Of a DNA stretch of 64,000 nt, positions 52,465 through 61,469 are shown in pieces. Made by a program: the position numbers and the translations under genes. Positions within the stretch are counted from its first letter, which is position 1. Every line of letters starts with the position of its first letter. The stretch lies in contig CACHEU010000001.1 of assembly GCA_902578935.1 (NCBI GenBank), positions 124,001 to 188,000 of the forward strand, in the 5' to 3' direction. The stretch is from an uncultured Pelagibacteraceae bacterium (lineage in GTDB: Bacteria > Pseudomonadota > Alphaproteobacteria > Pelagibacterales > Pelagibacteraceae). Below the pieces are notes generated by a model. That model ran no database searches, was not told where the DNA came from, and worked only from the letters and a program-made list of their open reading frames with translations.

Positions 52465-53652
52465 ATGGATTTACTCTTTATATTAATAGGCGCAGGTCTT
52501 GCTATATTTGTCATATTAGTATCTTTTAAAAGCATCGGAGCAGGTATAGCCGCAAAATCAGAAATAAATAGACAAAAAGACAAACTAAAATCAGATGAAA
52601 TTGAAGAAGAAGAAATTTTGGAAGAAGAAGAATTAAATGGTAATGAAAAAGGATTATCGAGCAATACTTTTAATCAAATAGATGATGTTTTATTTGAGAT
52701 TGATAAATTTAAAAATATAAAATTTTTAAACACAGCAGCTACAAAAAAATTTGGGAAAAAACTTCAAGGTAAACATATAGCTACAGTTTTAAGGGTTCCT
52801 GAAATTTTGCAAAATATTGATGTTGTCTTATCAACAAAAAAAAATAAAAAAATTGATATTGAACTTAATAATCCAACTTTTCAGTTCTTTTCTTCCTACA
52901 TAATTTTAAATAATCAAAATTCAGTAGTAATTTTTCTAAAAGATTTAACAGAAATTATTAAGACACAAAGGCTAAGATCTGACTTTGTTGCAAACGTATC
53001 TCATGAATTAAGAACACCACTTCAAAGCATAAAATTAGGCCTAGAAACGATAAATAAAGGACATGCATCAAATGATTTTGAAAGCCAAAAGAAATTTTTA
53101 CCTATACTTTTTCAACAGACGGTCAGAATGGAGAATATTGTTAGAGATCTACTCTCTTTATCTAAAATAGAATTACAAGAGCATATTAGACCTGAAAAAA
53201 ATGTAGATATTAAAAAAATTATATCTTCAGTTATTGAAATGAATAACGAGATACTCAAAAAAAATGAAATACAGGCTGAATTAAAAGCCCCAGATAATGA
53301 ATATGAGATTTTAGGAGACCAAGATAGATTAACAGAAGTGTTTTCTAATTTGATTGATAATGCTGCAAAATATAGCAAAAAAGGTAAAAAAATATTTGTT
53401 AATGTTGAAAACAATGAAGAGTCCGTAATCGTTTCAATCAAAGATCAGGGAATTGGTATTCCAAAAGAATATATACACAGAGTCACTGAAAGATTTTTCA
53501 GGGTAAATCCGTCTAAAAGTAAAGATGTAGGCGGGACAGGTTTGGGTCTAGCAATTGTAAAACACATTATAAATCAACACAGAGCTGATATGGATATTAA
53601 AAGCGAAGAGGGTGTTGGTACCGAATTTATCCTTAAATTTCCCGCAATTTAA
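52465..53652 (+). CDS. phoR: Phosphate regulon sensor histidine kinase PhoR
   Basis: A 395-residue membrane kinase. One N-terminal helix (LLFILIGAGLAIFVILVSF), an acidic linker, a PAS-like domain (about 65-165), then H-box RSDFVANVSHELRTPLQSIKLGLE (His about 185), N-box DRLTEVFSNLIDNAAKYSK and G-boxes IKDQGIGIPKEY and GGTGLGLAIVKHI. It senses phosphate status through PstSCAB-PhoU and phosphorylates PhoB. It is 6 kb upstream of phoB, with the whole pst set between them; no Pho box was seen before it. Confidence 0.9.
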   Translation: MDLLFILIGAGLAIFVILVSFKSIGAGIAAKSEINRQKDKLKSDEIEEEEILEEEELNGNEKGLSSNTFNQIDDVLFEIDKFKNIKFLNTAATKKFGKKLQGKHIATVLRVPEILQNIDVVLSTKKNKKIDIELNNPTFQFFSSYIILNNQNSVVIFLKDLTEIIKTQRLRSDFVANVSHELRTPLQSIKLGLETINKGHASNDFESQKKFLPILFQQTVRMENIVRDLLSLSKIELQEHIRPEKNVDIKKIISSVIEMNNEILKKNEIQAELKAPDNEYEILGDQDRLTEVFSNLIDNAAKYSKKGKKIFVNVENNEESVIVSIKDQGIGIPKEYIHRVTERFFRVNPSKSKDVGGTGLGLAIVKHIINQHRADMDIKSEEGVGTEFILKFPAI

Positions 53653-53678
53653 ATACTAACACAACTAAAAAGTTAGCC

Positions 53679-53707
53679 TTGTAACAAAACTTTCATATTA
53701 CTGAAAC
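53679..53707 (+). promoter_or_regulatory. Pho box (three 7-bp repeats) upstream of pstS
   Basis: Three 7-base direct repeats with exact 4-base spacers, the 11-bp period needed by PhoB: TTGTAAC, CTTTCAT and CTGAAAC. They lie about 60-85 bp before the pstS start. The last two match the CTGTCAT/CTGAAAC style of alphaproteobacterial Pho boxes. A -10-like TAATAG follows around 53730. Confidence 0.75.
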
Positions 53708-53764
53708 AATTTTTAAATCCTTTTTTAATAGATTAATCAAATAAATAATAAAAAAGGAAAAAAT

Positions 53765-54790
53765 ATGAAAAAAATAAAAATAATTCTTTTAGCTTTTGCT
53801 GCTATGATTTTTGCATCAACAGCTCAAGCAAGAGATCAAATCAAAATTGTAGGTTCATCTACAGTTTATCCGTACGCAACAGTTGTTGCTGAAAAATTCG
53901 GTAAACAAAGTAAATTTAAAACCCCAGTTATCGAAAGTACTGGTACTGGCGGTGGAATGAAATTATTCTGCGCAGGTGTAGGAACTGCACATCCAGATAT
54001 CACAAATGCTTCAAGAGCTATTAAATCAAAAGAAAAAGCATTGTGTGAAAAAAATGGAGTTAAAGAAATCGTCGAAATAATTGTGGGGAATGATGGAATA
54101 ACTTTTTCTCACTCTGCTAAATCTCAAGACGCAAATTTTACAAAAGAGCAGCTTTGGAGAGCTTTAGCTTCTAGAGTTGATGTGGATGGTAAATTAGTTG
54201 AAAATCCATACAAAAACTGGAGTGATATTGATACAAGTTTGCCAAACAAAAAAATTGAAATTTTAATTGCTCCCCCAACTTCTGGTACAAGAGATGCTTG
54301 GAACTCATTAGTAATGAACAAAGGTTGTTCGAAAGCAGCAAAATCTCTTTACGAAGCTGATGGAAAAAAGGCTAAAAAAGAATGTGCTAAAATGAGAGAA
54401 GATGGTTATGCGGTAGAGGCTGGTGAAAATGATACACTTATAGTTCAAAAGCTAACTGCTAATCCAGATGCTTATGGTTTTTTTGGTTATAGCTATTATT
54501 TAGCTAACAAAGATAAAATTAAAGCAGCAGCAATTAATGGAGTGAAACCATCTCTTGAAGGTATTCAAGATTATTCATATCCAATAGCAAGACCATTATT
54601 TTTCTATGTGAAAAAGGCTCACATCGGTGTAGTGCCAGGTGTGCAAGAATTTTTGAAAGAATTTACTTCAAAAAAATCAATGGGACCTAGAGGATATCTA
54701 ACAGATATTGGTTTGGTACCTTTAGCTTCTGATAAGTATAAAATAGTAAGAACTGCAGCAACAGATCTAATTACTATTAAAATAAAGTAA
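53765..54790 (+). CDS. pstS: Periplasmic phosphate-binding protein PstS
   Basis: A 341-residue high-affinity phosphate-binding protein. A signal peptide (IKIILLAFAAMIFASTAQA) is cut before RDQIKIVGSSTVYPYATVVAEKFGK, the phosphate-site opening; ESTGTGGGMKLFC, ITNASRAIK and APPTSGTRDAWNSLV supply the other ligands. The ribosome site AAGGAAAA lies just before the ATG. A perfect terminator follows the stop, so pstS is probably made in excess of the permease, with the rest read from a second Pho-box promoter. Confidence 0.95.
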   Translation: MKKIKIILLAFAAMIFASTAQARDQIKIVGSSTVYPYATVVAEKFGKQSKFKTPVIESTGTGGGMKLFCAGVGTAHPDITNASRAIKSKEKALCEKNGVKEIVEIIVGNDGITFSHSAKSQDANFTKEQLWRALASRVDVDGKLVENPYKNWSDIDTSLPNKKIEILIAPPTSGTRDAWNSLVMNKGCSKAAKSLYEADGKKAKKECAKMREDGYAVEAGENDTLIVQKLTANPDAYGFFGYSYYLANKDKIKAAAINGVKPSLEGIQDYSYPIARPLFFYVKKAHIGVVPGVQEFLKEFTSKKSMGPRGYLTDIGLVPLASDKYKIVRTAATDLITIKIK

Positions 54791-54800
54791 TTAATCCCTC

Positions 54801-54833
54801 AAAAAGGCCAGATATAGTATCTGGCCTTTTTTT
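54801..54833 (+). terminator. Intrinsic terminator after pstS
   Basis: A perfect 9-bp stem GGCCAGATA / TATCTGGCC with loop TAG, preceded by A5 and followed by T7. The best terminator in the window. It separates pstS from pstC. Confidence 0.92.
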
Positions 54834-54864
54834 AAACACTTAAAATTCAATCAAAAGTTTATTT

Positions 54865-54893
54865 TTGTAATAAAACTGTAACAGTTTTGTAAT
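54865..54893 (+). promoter_or_regulatory. Pho box (three 7-bp repeats) upstream of pstC
   Basis: TTGTAAT, CTGTAAC and TTGTAAT, each separated by exactly 4 bases (AAAA, AGTT). The spacing is the same as at the pstS box. They end 15 bp before the pstC ATG, so the transcript would have a very short leader or the start codon may lie further in. Confidence 0.78.
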
Positions 54894-54907
54894 ACCGTCT
54901 TCCTACC

Positions 54908-56311
54908 ATGAACTTAGCAATTCTTTTGCTTGTAGTGTTATTTAGTACTTCTTGTTTTTTTTTCGGTAGAAAGAAAATAATAAAAATTACTTCAGAAAAT
55001 AAAATTAGACCTAACGCACTACCTGATTATTATGGTTATTATTTAGCCTTATGGTGTGCGATTCCAGCAGTTTTAATCTTAGCCTTATGGACTGTTTTTG
55101 AACCGACCATAATCAAAGCTATTATAATTAACAATTTAAGCTCAAATAATTTGAGCGAATTAAACCCTGACGAATTAAACTTAATTTACCAACAGATAAT
55201 TGCATTATACGCAGGAAATTTTACAGGAACAATCACAGAAGAAATTAGATTAGGTGCTGAAAATTATAAATCTTTCTTATCTATTGCCGAAGGATCGAAA
55301 ATAGTAATTCTTATAAGCTTTTTAATGTTTACCACTCTTTATGCTTATAAAAAATTAATAAGTAATAATAAGGCAAGAGAAGAGGTAGAAAAAATTGTTA
55401 AAGCAGTTCTTTTTACCTGTTCCCTAGTTGCAATTTTAACAACAATTGGAATTATTTTTTCACTTTTATTTGAGAGTATTAAATTTTTTACCACAATTAA
55501 TATATTTGACTTTTTGTTTGGAACTTCATGGAGCCCACAAAGAGCATTTGTTAGGGATGCCTCTACTATTACTCCAGAAGAATATAATGAACTTAAAGAT
55601 GCCTTTGGATCAGTGCCCTTATTCGCCGGTACAGCATTTATAGCTTTTATTGCAATGATAGTTGCTGTTCCGATAGGTCTTTTTTCAGGAATATATTTAG
55701 CAGAATATGCAAGTAAAAAAGTTAGAAAATATTCTAAACCAATTATAGAAATATTAGCTGGAATACCAACCGTAGTTTATGGATTCTTTGCTGCATTAAC
55801 TGTTGGTCCTTTCTTTAGAGAATTCGGCGAAAGGTTTGGTCTCGAAGTATCTTCTGAAAGTGCTTTAGCGGCTGGTTTAGTAATGGGTGTAATGATAATT
55901 CCGTACATTTCCTCTCTATCAGACGATGTAATAAATGCAGTACCTCAATCTTTGAGAGATGGTTCTTATGCAGTTGGTGCAACTAAGTCAGAGACAATAA
56001 AAAAAGTAGTTATACCTGCCGCGTTACCAGGAATTGTAGGTTCGGTTTTACTCGCTGTATCAAGAGCAATAGGCGAGACAATGATCGTAGTTATGGCAGC
56101 TGGACTAGCAGCAAGACTTACAATCAATCCTTTAGAGTCGACCACAACGATTACCACACAAATAGTTATGATTTTAATTGGAGACCAAGAGTTTGATAGT
56201 CCAAAAACACAATCTGCTTTTGCTTTAGGTTTAACACTATTTTTTGCAACATTAATTCTAAACTATATTGCTCTAAGGTTTGTTAAAAAATATAGGGAAA
56301 AATATGAGTAA
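54908..56311 (+). CDS. pstC: Phosphate ABC transporter permease PstC
   Basis: A 467-residue permease of the PstC type. An N-terminal helix (LAILLLVVLFSTSCFFF), a further pair with a polar periplasmic stretch, then the standard six-helix permease core with the EAA-like loop DDVINAVPQSLRDGSYAVGATKSETIKKVVIPAALPGI and GIPTVVYGFFAALTVGPFFREFG. It imports phosphate with PstA and PstB. It is longer than E. coli PstC because of an extra 150-residue N-terminal part, as in other alphaproteobacteria. Overlaps pstA by 8 bp (ATGAGTAA). Confidence 0.93.
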   Translation: MNLAILLLVVLFSTSCFFFGRKKIIKITSENKIRPNALPDYYGYYLALWCAIPAVLILALWTVFEPTIIKAIIINNLSSNNLSELNPDELNLIYQQIIALYAGNFTGTITEEIRLGAENYKSFLSIAEGSKIVILISFLMFTTLYAYKKLISNNKAREEVEKIVKAVLFTCSLVAILTTIGIIFSLLFESIKFFTTINIFDFLFGTSWSPQRAFVRDASTITPEEYNELKDAFGSVPLFAGTAFIAFIAMIVAVPIGLFSGIYLAEYASKKVRKYSKPIIEILAGIPTVVYGFFAALTVGPFFREFGERFGLEVSSESALAAGLVMGVMIIPYISSLSDDVINAVPQSLRDGSYAVGATKSETIKKVVIPAALPGIVGSVLLAVSRAIGETMIVVMAAGLAARLTINPLESTTTITTQIVMILIGDQEFDSPKTQSAFALGLTLFFATLILNYIALRFVKKYREKYE

Positions 56312-57566
56312 AGAAGAATTATTAAAAAAAAGATACAGAGCTGAAAAAAGATTTAAATTTTATGGACTTACCTCAGTAATTTTAGCAATCTTATTTGTTC
56401 TCTTCTTAGTAAATGTTATTTTCTCAAAAGGAAAAGGTGCATTTTCTAGAACAACAATATCTGTAGAGGTAGATTTCAATACAGAAAAACTTGAAATTAA
56501 AAACAACCCAACAAATGAAGAGATTCAAGACACAGACTTTTATGATTTATCCATCGAAAGTTTGTTAAATGTTTACAAAACAAAAGGTCTTAAAGAAGAA
56601 AAGGATTTGATAAGAATATTTAGCCCTGATTATGAATTTGAAATAAAGAATTTCATTATCGAAAATAAAGGATTCTTAAACAAAACAACTATAATCGAAC
56701 TTACAGCTTCAGATGATATAGATCAATTAAACAAGGGAAATTATCCAAGGCACTTACCCGAAGAGAGGAGAAGAATCTCTGACTTTCAGCTTTTGATTTA
56801 TGACAAACTTGTTGAGGATAATAAAATTCAAAAAACTTTTAATACATTTTTATTTACAAACGGCGACTCCAGAGATCCAGAATTAGCAGGTGTCGGAGGT
56901 TCATTATTAGGTTCGTTTTTTACAATCATAGTAACTTTGCTTTTATCATTTCCTATTGCGATACTTGCATCTATTTACTTAGAAGAATTTGCACCTAAAA
57001 ATCGAATAACAGATTTTATTGAAATCAATATAAATAATCTTGCAGCAGTCCCATCTATTGTCTTTGGATTACTTGGATTGGGTATTTTACTAGGTACTTT
57101 TGATTTCCCTCGTTCAACACCGTTAGTTGCAGGTATTACTCTAGCTTTAATGACTTTGCCTAGAATAATTATTCCTTGCAGAGCATCTTTAAAAGCAGTG
57201 CCACCATCTATTAGAGAAGGTGCTTTAGCTGTTGGTGCATCTAAAGTTCAATCAGTTACACACCATGTTGTTCCGCTTGCTATTCCAGGAACACTTTCAG
57301 GAACAATAATAGGTTTAGCTCAAGCTTTAGGTGAAACTGCTCCTTTAATTTTAATTGGAATGGTCGCATTTGTTGTGGACTTACCTTCTAGTCCCGTTGA
57401 TCCCTCAGCATCATTACCCGTTCAGGTCTATCTTTGGTCAGAACAAGCAGAAAGAGGTTTTGTTGAAAAAACTTCGGCAACAATAATGATTTTGCTTACA
57501 TTTTTAATTACAATGAATGCTTTTGCAGTATATTTAAGACAAAAATTTGAAAGAAGATGGTCATGA
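56304..57566 (+). CDS. pstA: Phosphate ABC transporter permease PstA
   Basis: A 420-residue permease. One N-terminal helix ([23 protein letters not shown]), a large soluble segment of about 150 residues, then the permease core with [76 protein letters not shown]. The extra N-terminal part is typical of alphaproteobacteria. The track begins at TTG 56280; the ATG at 56304, with AGGGA just before it, is preferred. Overlaps pstB by 4 or 10 bp. Confidence 0.93.
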   Translation: MSKEELLKKRYRAEKRFKFYGLTSVILAILFVLFLVNVIFSKGKGAFSRTTISVEVDFNTEKLEIKNNPTNEEIQDTDFYDLSIESLLNVYKTKGLKEEKDLIRIFSPDYEFEIKNFIIENKGFLNKTTIIELTASDDIDQLNKGNYPRHLPEERRRISDFQLLIYDKLVEDNKIQKTFNTFLFTNGDSRDPELAGVGGSLLGSFFTIIVTLLLSFPIAILASIYLEEFAPKNRITDFIEININNLAAVPSIVFGLLGLGILLGTFDFPRSTPLVAGITLALMTLPRIIIPCRASLKAVPPSIREGALAVGASKVQSVTHHVVPLAIPGTLSGTIIGLAQALGETAPLILIGMVAFVVDLPSSPVDPSASLPVQVYLWSEQAERGFVEKTSATIMILLTFLITMNAFAVYLRQKFERRWS

Positions 57567-58330
57567 CAAATAATAAAGTTAAAATAAAAACTGAAAAATT
57601 AGATGTTTTTTATGGGCAAAAACAAGCTCTTAAAAATGTTAATTTAGAAATTTTTAATAGAGAAGTTACTGCCTTAATAGGACCTTCGGGTTGTGGTAAA
57701 TCAACATATATAAGATGTATTAATAGAATGAACGACGTAATTGAAACATGCAAAATATCTGGCTCAATAAAAATTGATGGACAAGAAATAAATAATAAAC
57801 AAATTGATGTAGTAAGACTAAGGGAAAGAATAGGTATGGTTTTCCAAAAGCCAAATCCTTTTCCAAAAAGTATTTATGATAATGTAGCTTATGGTCCACA
57901 AATTCATGGTTTAGCTGATCATAAAGATAAATTGGATCAGATTGTTCAAACAAGTTTAAAAAAATCTGCACTTTGGGAAGAGGTTAAAGATCGTTTAGAT
58001 GAACCAGGCACTTCTTTATCAGGAGGACAACAACAGAGACTTTGCATCGCCCGTGCTATATCTGTTAATCCAGAAGTAATTCTAATGGATGAACCATGTT
58101 CTGCATTAGATCCAATTGCTACAGCAAAAATAGAAGAACTTATGGAGGAGCTTAAAAAAACTTTTACCATAGTAATCGTAACTCACTCTATGGCTCAAGC
58201 AGTAAGGGTCTCACAAAGAACTGGCTTTTTTCATTTAGGTAATTTGATTGAAGTCGATACTACTGATAAGATGTTCAAAAATCCTAATAACAAGATGACA
58301 CAAGATTATATTACAGGAAGGTTTGGTTAG
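57557..58330 (+). CDS. pstB: Phosphate ABC transporter ATP-binding protein PstB
   Basis: A 257-residue ATPase of the phosphate importer. Walker [22 protein letters not shown]-loop [26 protein letters not shown], signature [18 protein letters not shown], Walker [17 protein letters not shown] and switch [12 protein letters not shown]. This is the classic PstB sequence. ATG at 57557 or at 57563 (ATGA overlap with pstA) are both possible starts. The stop is adjacent to the phoU start. Confidence 0.96.
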   Translation: MVMTNNKVKIKTEKLDVFYGQKQALKNVNLEIFNREVTALIGPSGCGKSTYIRCINRMNDVIETCKISGSIKIDGQEINNKQIDVVRLRERIGMVFQKPNPFPKSIYDNVAYGPQIHGLADHKDKLDQIVQTSLKKSALWEEVKDRLDEPGTSLSGGQQQRLCIARAISVNPEVILMDEPCSALDPIATAKIEELMEELKKTFTIVIVTHSMAQAVRVSQRTGFFHLGNLIEVDTTDKMFKNPNNKMTQDYITGRFG

Positions 58331-59032
58331 ATGTCTGAAGAAAAAAGAATAGTAAAATCTTACGAAGAAGAGATGCAAAGTTTAAACGATGATCTTGTGA
58401 AAATGGGAAGTCTAACCGAAAGTCAATTGTCAGATACTATTCAAGCAATTGTAAAAATCGATAAAGAGGCAGCTGAAAATATCGTAAAAAATGATGCTCA
58501 AATAAATGAGCTTCGAGCAAAAATAGATGACCAAATTTCAACTGTTTTAGTTAAAAGAGCACCCATGGCTATTGATTTGAGAACAACTATATCCTCACTT
58601 AAAATATCTCATGATTTAGAAAGGATCGGAGATTTAGCTAAAAGCGTTGCCAAAAAAATTGAGCCACTTCCAATTGACTTACCTCCAGAATTGACAGGTA
58701 GTCTAAAAAGATTGGGTGAACTAGTTAAGAAACAGCTTAATAATGTTCTAGATGCATACATATCTAAATCTAAAGACAAGGCTATCGAAGTGTGGAGAAA
58801 TGATGAACAAGTAGATGATTTAACTCATATTGCCATGAATGAGGTTGCAAATTTTCTAGGGAAAAATAAAAAAAATTTAGAATTAGCTACACATTTACTC
58901 TTTGTTACTAAAAATATCGAGAGAGCTGGCGATCACGTTACAAATATAGCTGAGTCACTTTATTATTTGATTGAGGGTGAATATTTAGAAGGCGCAAGGC
59001 CTAAAGGAAAAGAATTTGTAAAAGATAAATGA
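58331..59032 (+). CDS. phoU: Phosphate transport system regulator PhoU
   Basis: A 233-residue all-helical protein of two three-helix PhoU repeats, each with an E/D-x-x-x-D metal site, e.g. SHDLERIGDLAKSVAKKI (repeat 1) and TKNIERAGDHVTNIAESLYYLIEG (repeat 2). It links PstB and PhoR to keep the Pho regulon off when phosphate is high. Starts directly after pstB. The 3' end overlaps phoB by 4 bp (ATGA). Confidence 0.95.
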   Translation: MSEEKRIVKSYEEEMQSLNDDLVKMGSLTESQLSDTIQAIVKIDKEAAENIVKNDAQINELRAKIDDQISTVLVKRAPMAIDLRTTISSLKISHDLERIGDLAKSVAKKIEPLPIDLPPELTGSLKRLGELVKKQLNNVLDAYISKSKDKAIEVWRNDEQVDDLTHIAMNEVANFLGKNKKNLELATHLLFVTKNIERAGDHVTNIAESLYYLIEGEYLEGARPKGKEFVKDK

Positions 59033-59712
59033 ATGCAAATATTCATATAGTTGAGGACGAACAATCAATAGTAACACTTGTAGAATACAACTTAAGCAAA
59101 GAAGGTTTTAAAGTAAACTCTTCAACTAATGGAGAAAATGGTTTCAAAGCAATTAAAGATACAAATCCAGATTTAGTTTTGATGGACTGGATGTTGCCTG
59201 ATTTATCTGGAGTTGAAATTTGCAAGCTACTTAAGAAAAATGACAAATATAAAAATATTCCTATTATAATGCTTACAGCAAAAGGTGAAGAAGAAGATAA
59301 AGTCAAAGCACTGAATATTGGTGCTGACGATTATATTACTAAACCTTTTAGTTTCCCTGAACTATTAGCAAGAATAAAAGCTTTGCTGAGAAGATCAAAA
59401 CCATCAGTGGCAGAAGATATAATTTCTTTTGGAGATCTTAAAATAGATAGAATTACTAGAAAAGTTTATAGAGCAAACAAACAAATAGATTTAGGACCAA
59501 CAGAATATAACCTTCTTGATTTTTTTATAAAAAATCCAAAAAGGGTTTATTCAAGAGAACAATTATTAACTAATGTTTGGGGAGATAATATAAATGTTGA
59601 GAGTAGAACAGTTGACGTACATATTAGAAGACTAAGACAAGCAATTAATCTCGAAGGAACAAAAGACTTAATTAGGACAGTTCGAGCTGCAGGTTATTCT
59701 TTGGATAACTGA
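59029..59712 (+). CDS. phoB: Phosphate regulon response regulator PhoB
   Basis: A 227-residue OmpR-family regulator. Receiver: IHIVEDEQSIVTLVEYNLSKEGF, phospho-Asp in VLMDWMLPDLSGVE, IIMLTAKGEEEDKVKALNIGADDYITKPFSFPELLARI. C-terminal winged helix: LGPTEYNLLDFFIKNPKRVYSREQLLTNVWG and SRTVDVHIRRLRQAI, RTVRAAGYSLD. It binds the two Pho boxes in this block. Coupled to phoU by ATGA. Confidence 0.96.
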   Translation: MNANIHIVEDEQSIVTLVEYNLSKEGFKVNSSTNGENGFKAIKDTNPDLVLMDWMLPDLSGVEICKLLKKNDKYKNIPIIMLTAKGEEEDKVKALNIGADDYITKPFSFPELLARIKALLRRSKPSVAEDIISFGDLKIDRITRKVYRANKQIDLGPTEYNLLDFFIKNPKRVYSREQLLTNVWGDNINVESRTVDVHIRRLRQAINLEGTKDLIRTVRAAGYSLDN

Positions 59713-59722
59713 CTTTTCAAAA

Positions 59723-59742
59723 ATTCAATTCTTAAATTGAAT
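59723..59742. terminator. AT-rich hairpin between phoB and the convergent small gene
   Basis: ATTCAATT, loop CTTA, AATTGAAT, an 8-bp perfect stem but with only two G/C pairs. The stop codon of the reverse-strand gene lies within it. It may end both genes weakly, or slow RNA decay. Confidence 0.45.
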
Positions 59743-59959
59743 ATTTTATAATACCCGCAAACATTATAGGTATTTGCAATGCAAAGTTTGTAAGTAGCGG
59801 TTTATCCTTTGTTATGGTTCCTACAACTGTCCATCCAATAATACCAAGTCCGTGAGGTATCATGCTGTAAGGATAGTAATCTAAATAGAATGCTAATATT
59901 CCAAACAAGGTTAAAAACGTACTTGTCCATTTAAGGTATTTTATAGTTATTTTATTCAT
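59732..59959 (-). CDS. Small membrane protein, unknown function
   Basis: A 75-residue protein with two to three hydrophobic segments: YLKWTSTFLTLFGILAFYLDYYP, HGLGIIGWTVVGTITKD and FALQIPIMFAGIIKYS. I do not recognise a family with confidence; short alphaproteobacterial membrane proteins of this layout are commonly annotated as domain of unknown function. A ribosome site AGGAG lies about six bases before the ATG. Alone between phoB (convergent) and gcrA. Confidence 0.7.
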   Translation of the reverse strand: MNKITIKYLKWTSTFLTLFGILAFYLDYYPYSMIPHGLGIIGWTVVGTITKDKPLLTNFALQIPIMFAGIIKYSI

Positions 59960-60011
59960 ATTTTTTCTCCTGATTATTATATTAAAGTATTGTTAAGGTT
60001 TTATTAAAGGA

Positions 60012-60512
60012 TTACTTAGCGGCTTTAACTTTCTTTTCTATGAAAGCCGGAACATCATCTTCTTTGTTAATTAACTCTTCTTTTGGATTTTTAGGCTGGA
60101 AGGCATATAAGATATGCAACTTGCAGTAAGAAAACCCTTCAATAGGTGATCTACCACAAAAATAAAAACTTTCTTCATCCGGATGACCTATGGGCCATCT
60201 GCAATTTTTATCACCCAACTCTTCTAATTTCTTAGGATTTTCTGGCTCAAAATTTTTATCTAAAAGCAGAGATTTAAACCTGCTTCTCCGGCTTATATAT
60301 CTTTCCTCTTTACTTTGTGCACTTACAGATTGTTTTTTTTCCTTTTCAGACTTTCTTGATTGTGTTCTGCCAGCCAACTTAAGACGATGTGCCTTTCCAA
60401 TAACCGCATTTCTTGTTGTGTCACCCAAAATTTTTGCAATTTGACTAGCGGTATGGCCCTTTTCCCACAATTCTTTTAACTTTGCTTCGCGTGCTTCGTC
60501 CCAAGTACTCAT
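60012..60512 (-). CDS. gcrA: Cell cycle regulator GcrA
   Basis: A 166-residue sigma-70-associated regulator specific to alphaproteobacteria. The N-terminal HTH is STWDEAREAKLKELWEKGHTASQIAKILGDTTRNAVIGKAHRLKLAGR, almost the family consensus. The C-terminal part binds sigma-70 region 2 in Caulobacter and includes NCRWPIGHPDEESFYFCGRSPIEGFSYCKLH. It activates promoters carrying GANTC sites methylated by CcrM. I saw no GANTC in the 137-bp gap upstream. This gene strongly supports an alphaproteobacterial origin. Confidence 0.96.
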   Translation of the reverse strand: MSTWDEAREAKLKELWEKGHTASQIAKILGDTTRNAVIGKAHRLKLAGRTQSRKSEKEKKQSVSAQSKEERYISRRSRFKSLLLDKNFEPENPKKLEELGDKNCRWPIGHPDEESFYFCGRSPIEGFSYCKLHILYAFQPKNPKEELINKEDDVPAFIEKKVKAAK

Positions 60513-60649
60513 ATCAAATGAAAACTACATATAGTTTTCTTATTTCAAGGTATTACATTATTTAGTAGTGTTAAAATAAATAAAGTCGAAAACCTGTTTA
60601 AAACAAAAGTTTTTCACAGAAAATTTATTTTACAGTTATAAGACTACGT

Positions 60650-61462
60650 ATGGTTGAAATAAGCAAAAAATACAAAATAGGAGTAACAAGATTTGGTTTG
60701 GTAAACTGGATTGGTTTTTGGACATTATACAAAAAAGAAGTCCTTAGATTTTTAATAGTTTGGATTCAAACACTTTTATCCCCAATCATTTCTTCGTTGC
60801 TTTTTCTTTTAGTTCTATCCGTTGCTATCGGAAGTGGTAGATCTGACATGCTTGGTTTTCCTTTTATTACTTTTCTCGCGCCAGGATTGATTGCCATGCA
60901 GATAATTCAACAAGCTTTTTCCCACTCTTCTTCTTCCTTTATGATAGGAAAAATTCAAGGGAATATTGTGGATATTTTGTATGCTCCTCTTTCAGCAGGA
61001 GAAGTAACACTTGCTGTAACTTTGGCTGCTATAACAAGAAGTTTTATGATTGGCGTTGTATCTATATGTATATTTTATTTTCTAGTAGATATAGAAATTA
61101 GAAATTTCTATGCTCTAATTTTTTACACCTTTGTTTCATCCTTTATTCTTGGTCTGGTTGGTATTATGGCAGGCTTATGGGCTGAAAAGTTTGATCATAT
61201 GGCCTCAGTAACTAATTTTTTAATTATACCTTTATCTTTTTTATCAGGAACTTTTTATACAATTGATAATCTTCCCCAATTTCTACAGGTCATAAGCAAA
61301 TGCAATCCTTTCTTTTATATGATTGATGGATTTAGATATGGTTTTTTAGAGCAGTCCGACGGATCAATTTTTATTGGAGCAACATACTTAACGATATTGG
61401 CAATAGTACTATGGTTTGTATCTTATTTGCTTTATAAAAGAGGATACAAGATAAAATCTTAA
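60650..61462 (+). CDS. ABC-2 type transporter permease, YadH-like
   Basis: A 270-residue permease with six helices. The N-terminal amphipathic part is NWIGFWTLYKKEVLRFLIVWIQTLLSPIISSLLFLLVLSVAIG, and the ABC-2 signature region is VTNFLIIPLSFLSGTFYTIDNLPQFLQVISKCNPFFYMIDGFRYGFL, typical of YadH. It needs an ATPase; none is adjacent, but the YadG-like ATPase at 5408-6334 is a fitting partner. Substrate unknown. Downstream is argD, 7 bp after the stop. Confidence 0.88.
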   Translation: MVEISKKYKIGVTRFGLVNWIGFWTLYKKEVLRFLIVWIQTLLSPIISSLLFLLVLSVAIGSGRSDMLGFPFITFLAPGLIAMQIIQQAFSHSSSSFMIGKIQGNIVDILYAPLSAGEVTLAVTLAAITRSFMIGVVSICIFYFLVDIEIRNFYALIFYTFVSSFILGLVGIMAGLWAEKFDHMASVTNFLIIPLSFLSGTFYTIDNLPQFLQVISKCNPFFYMIDGFRYGFLEQSDGSIFIGATYLTILAIVLWFVSYLLYKRGYKIKS

Positions 61463-61469
61463 TTAATTA

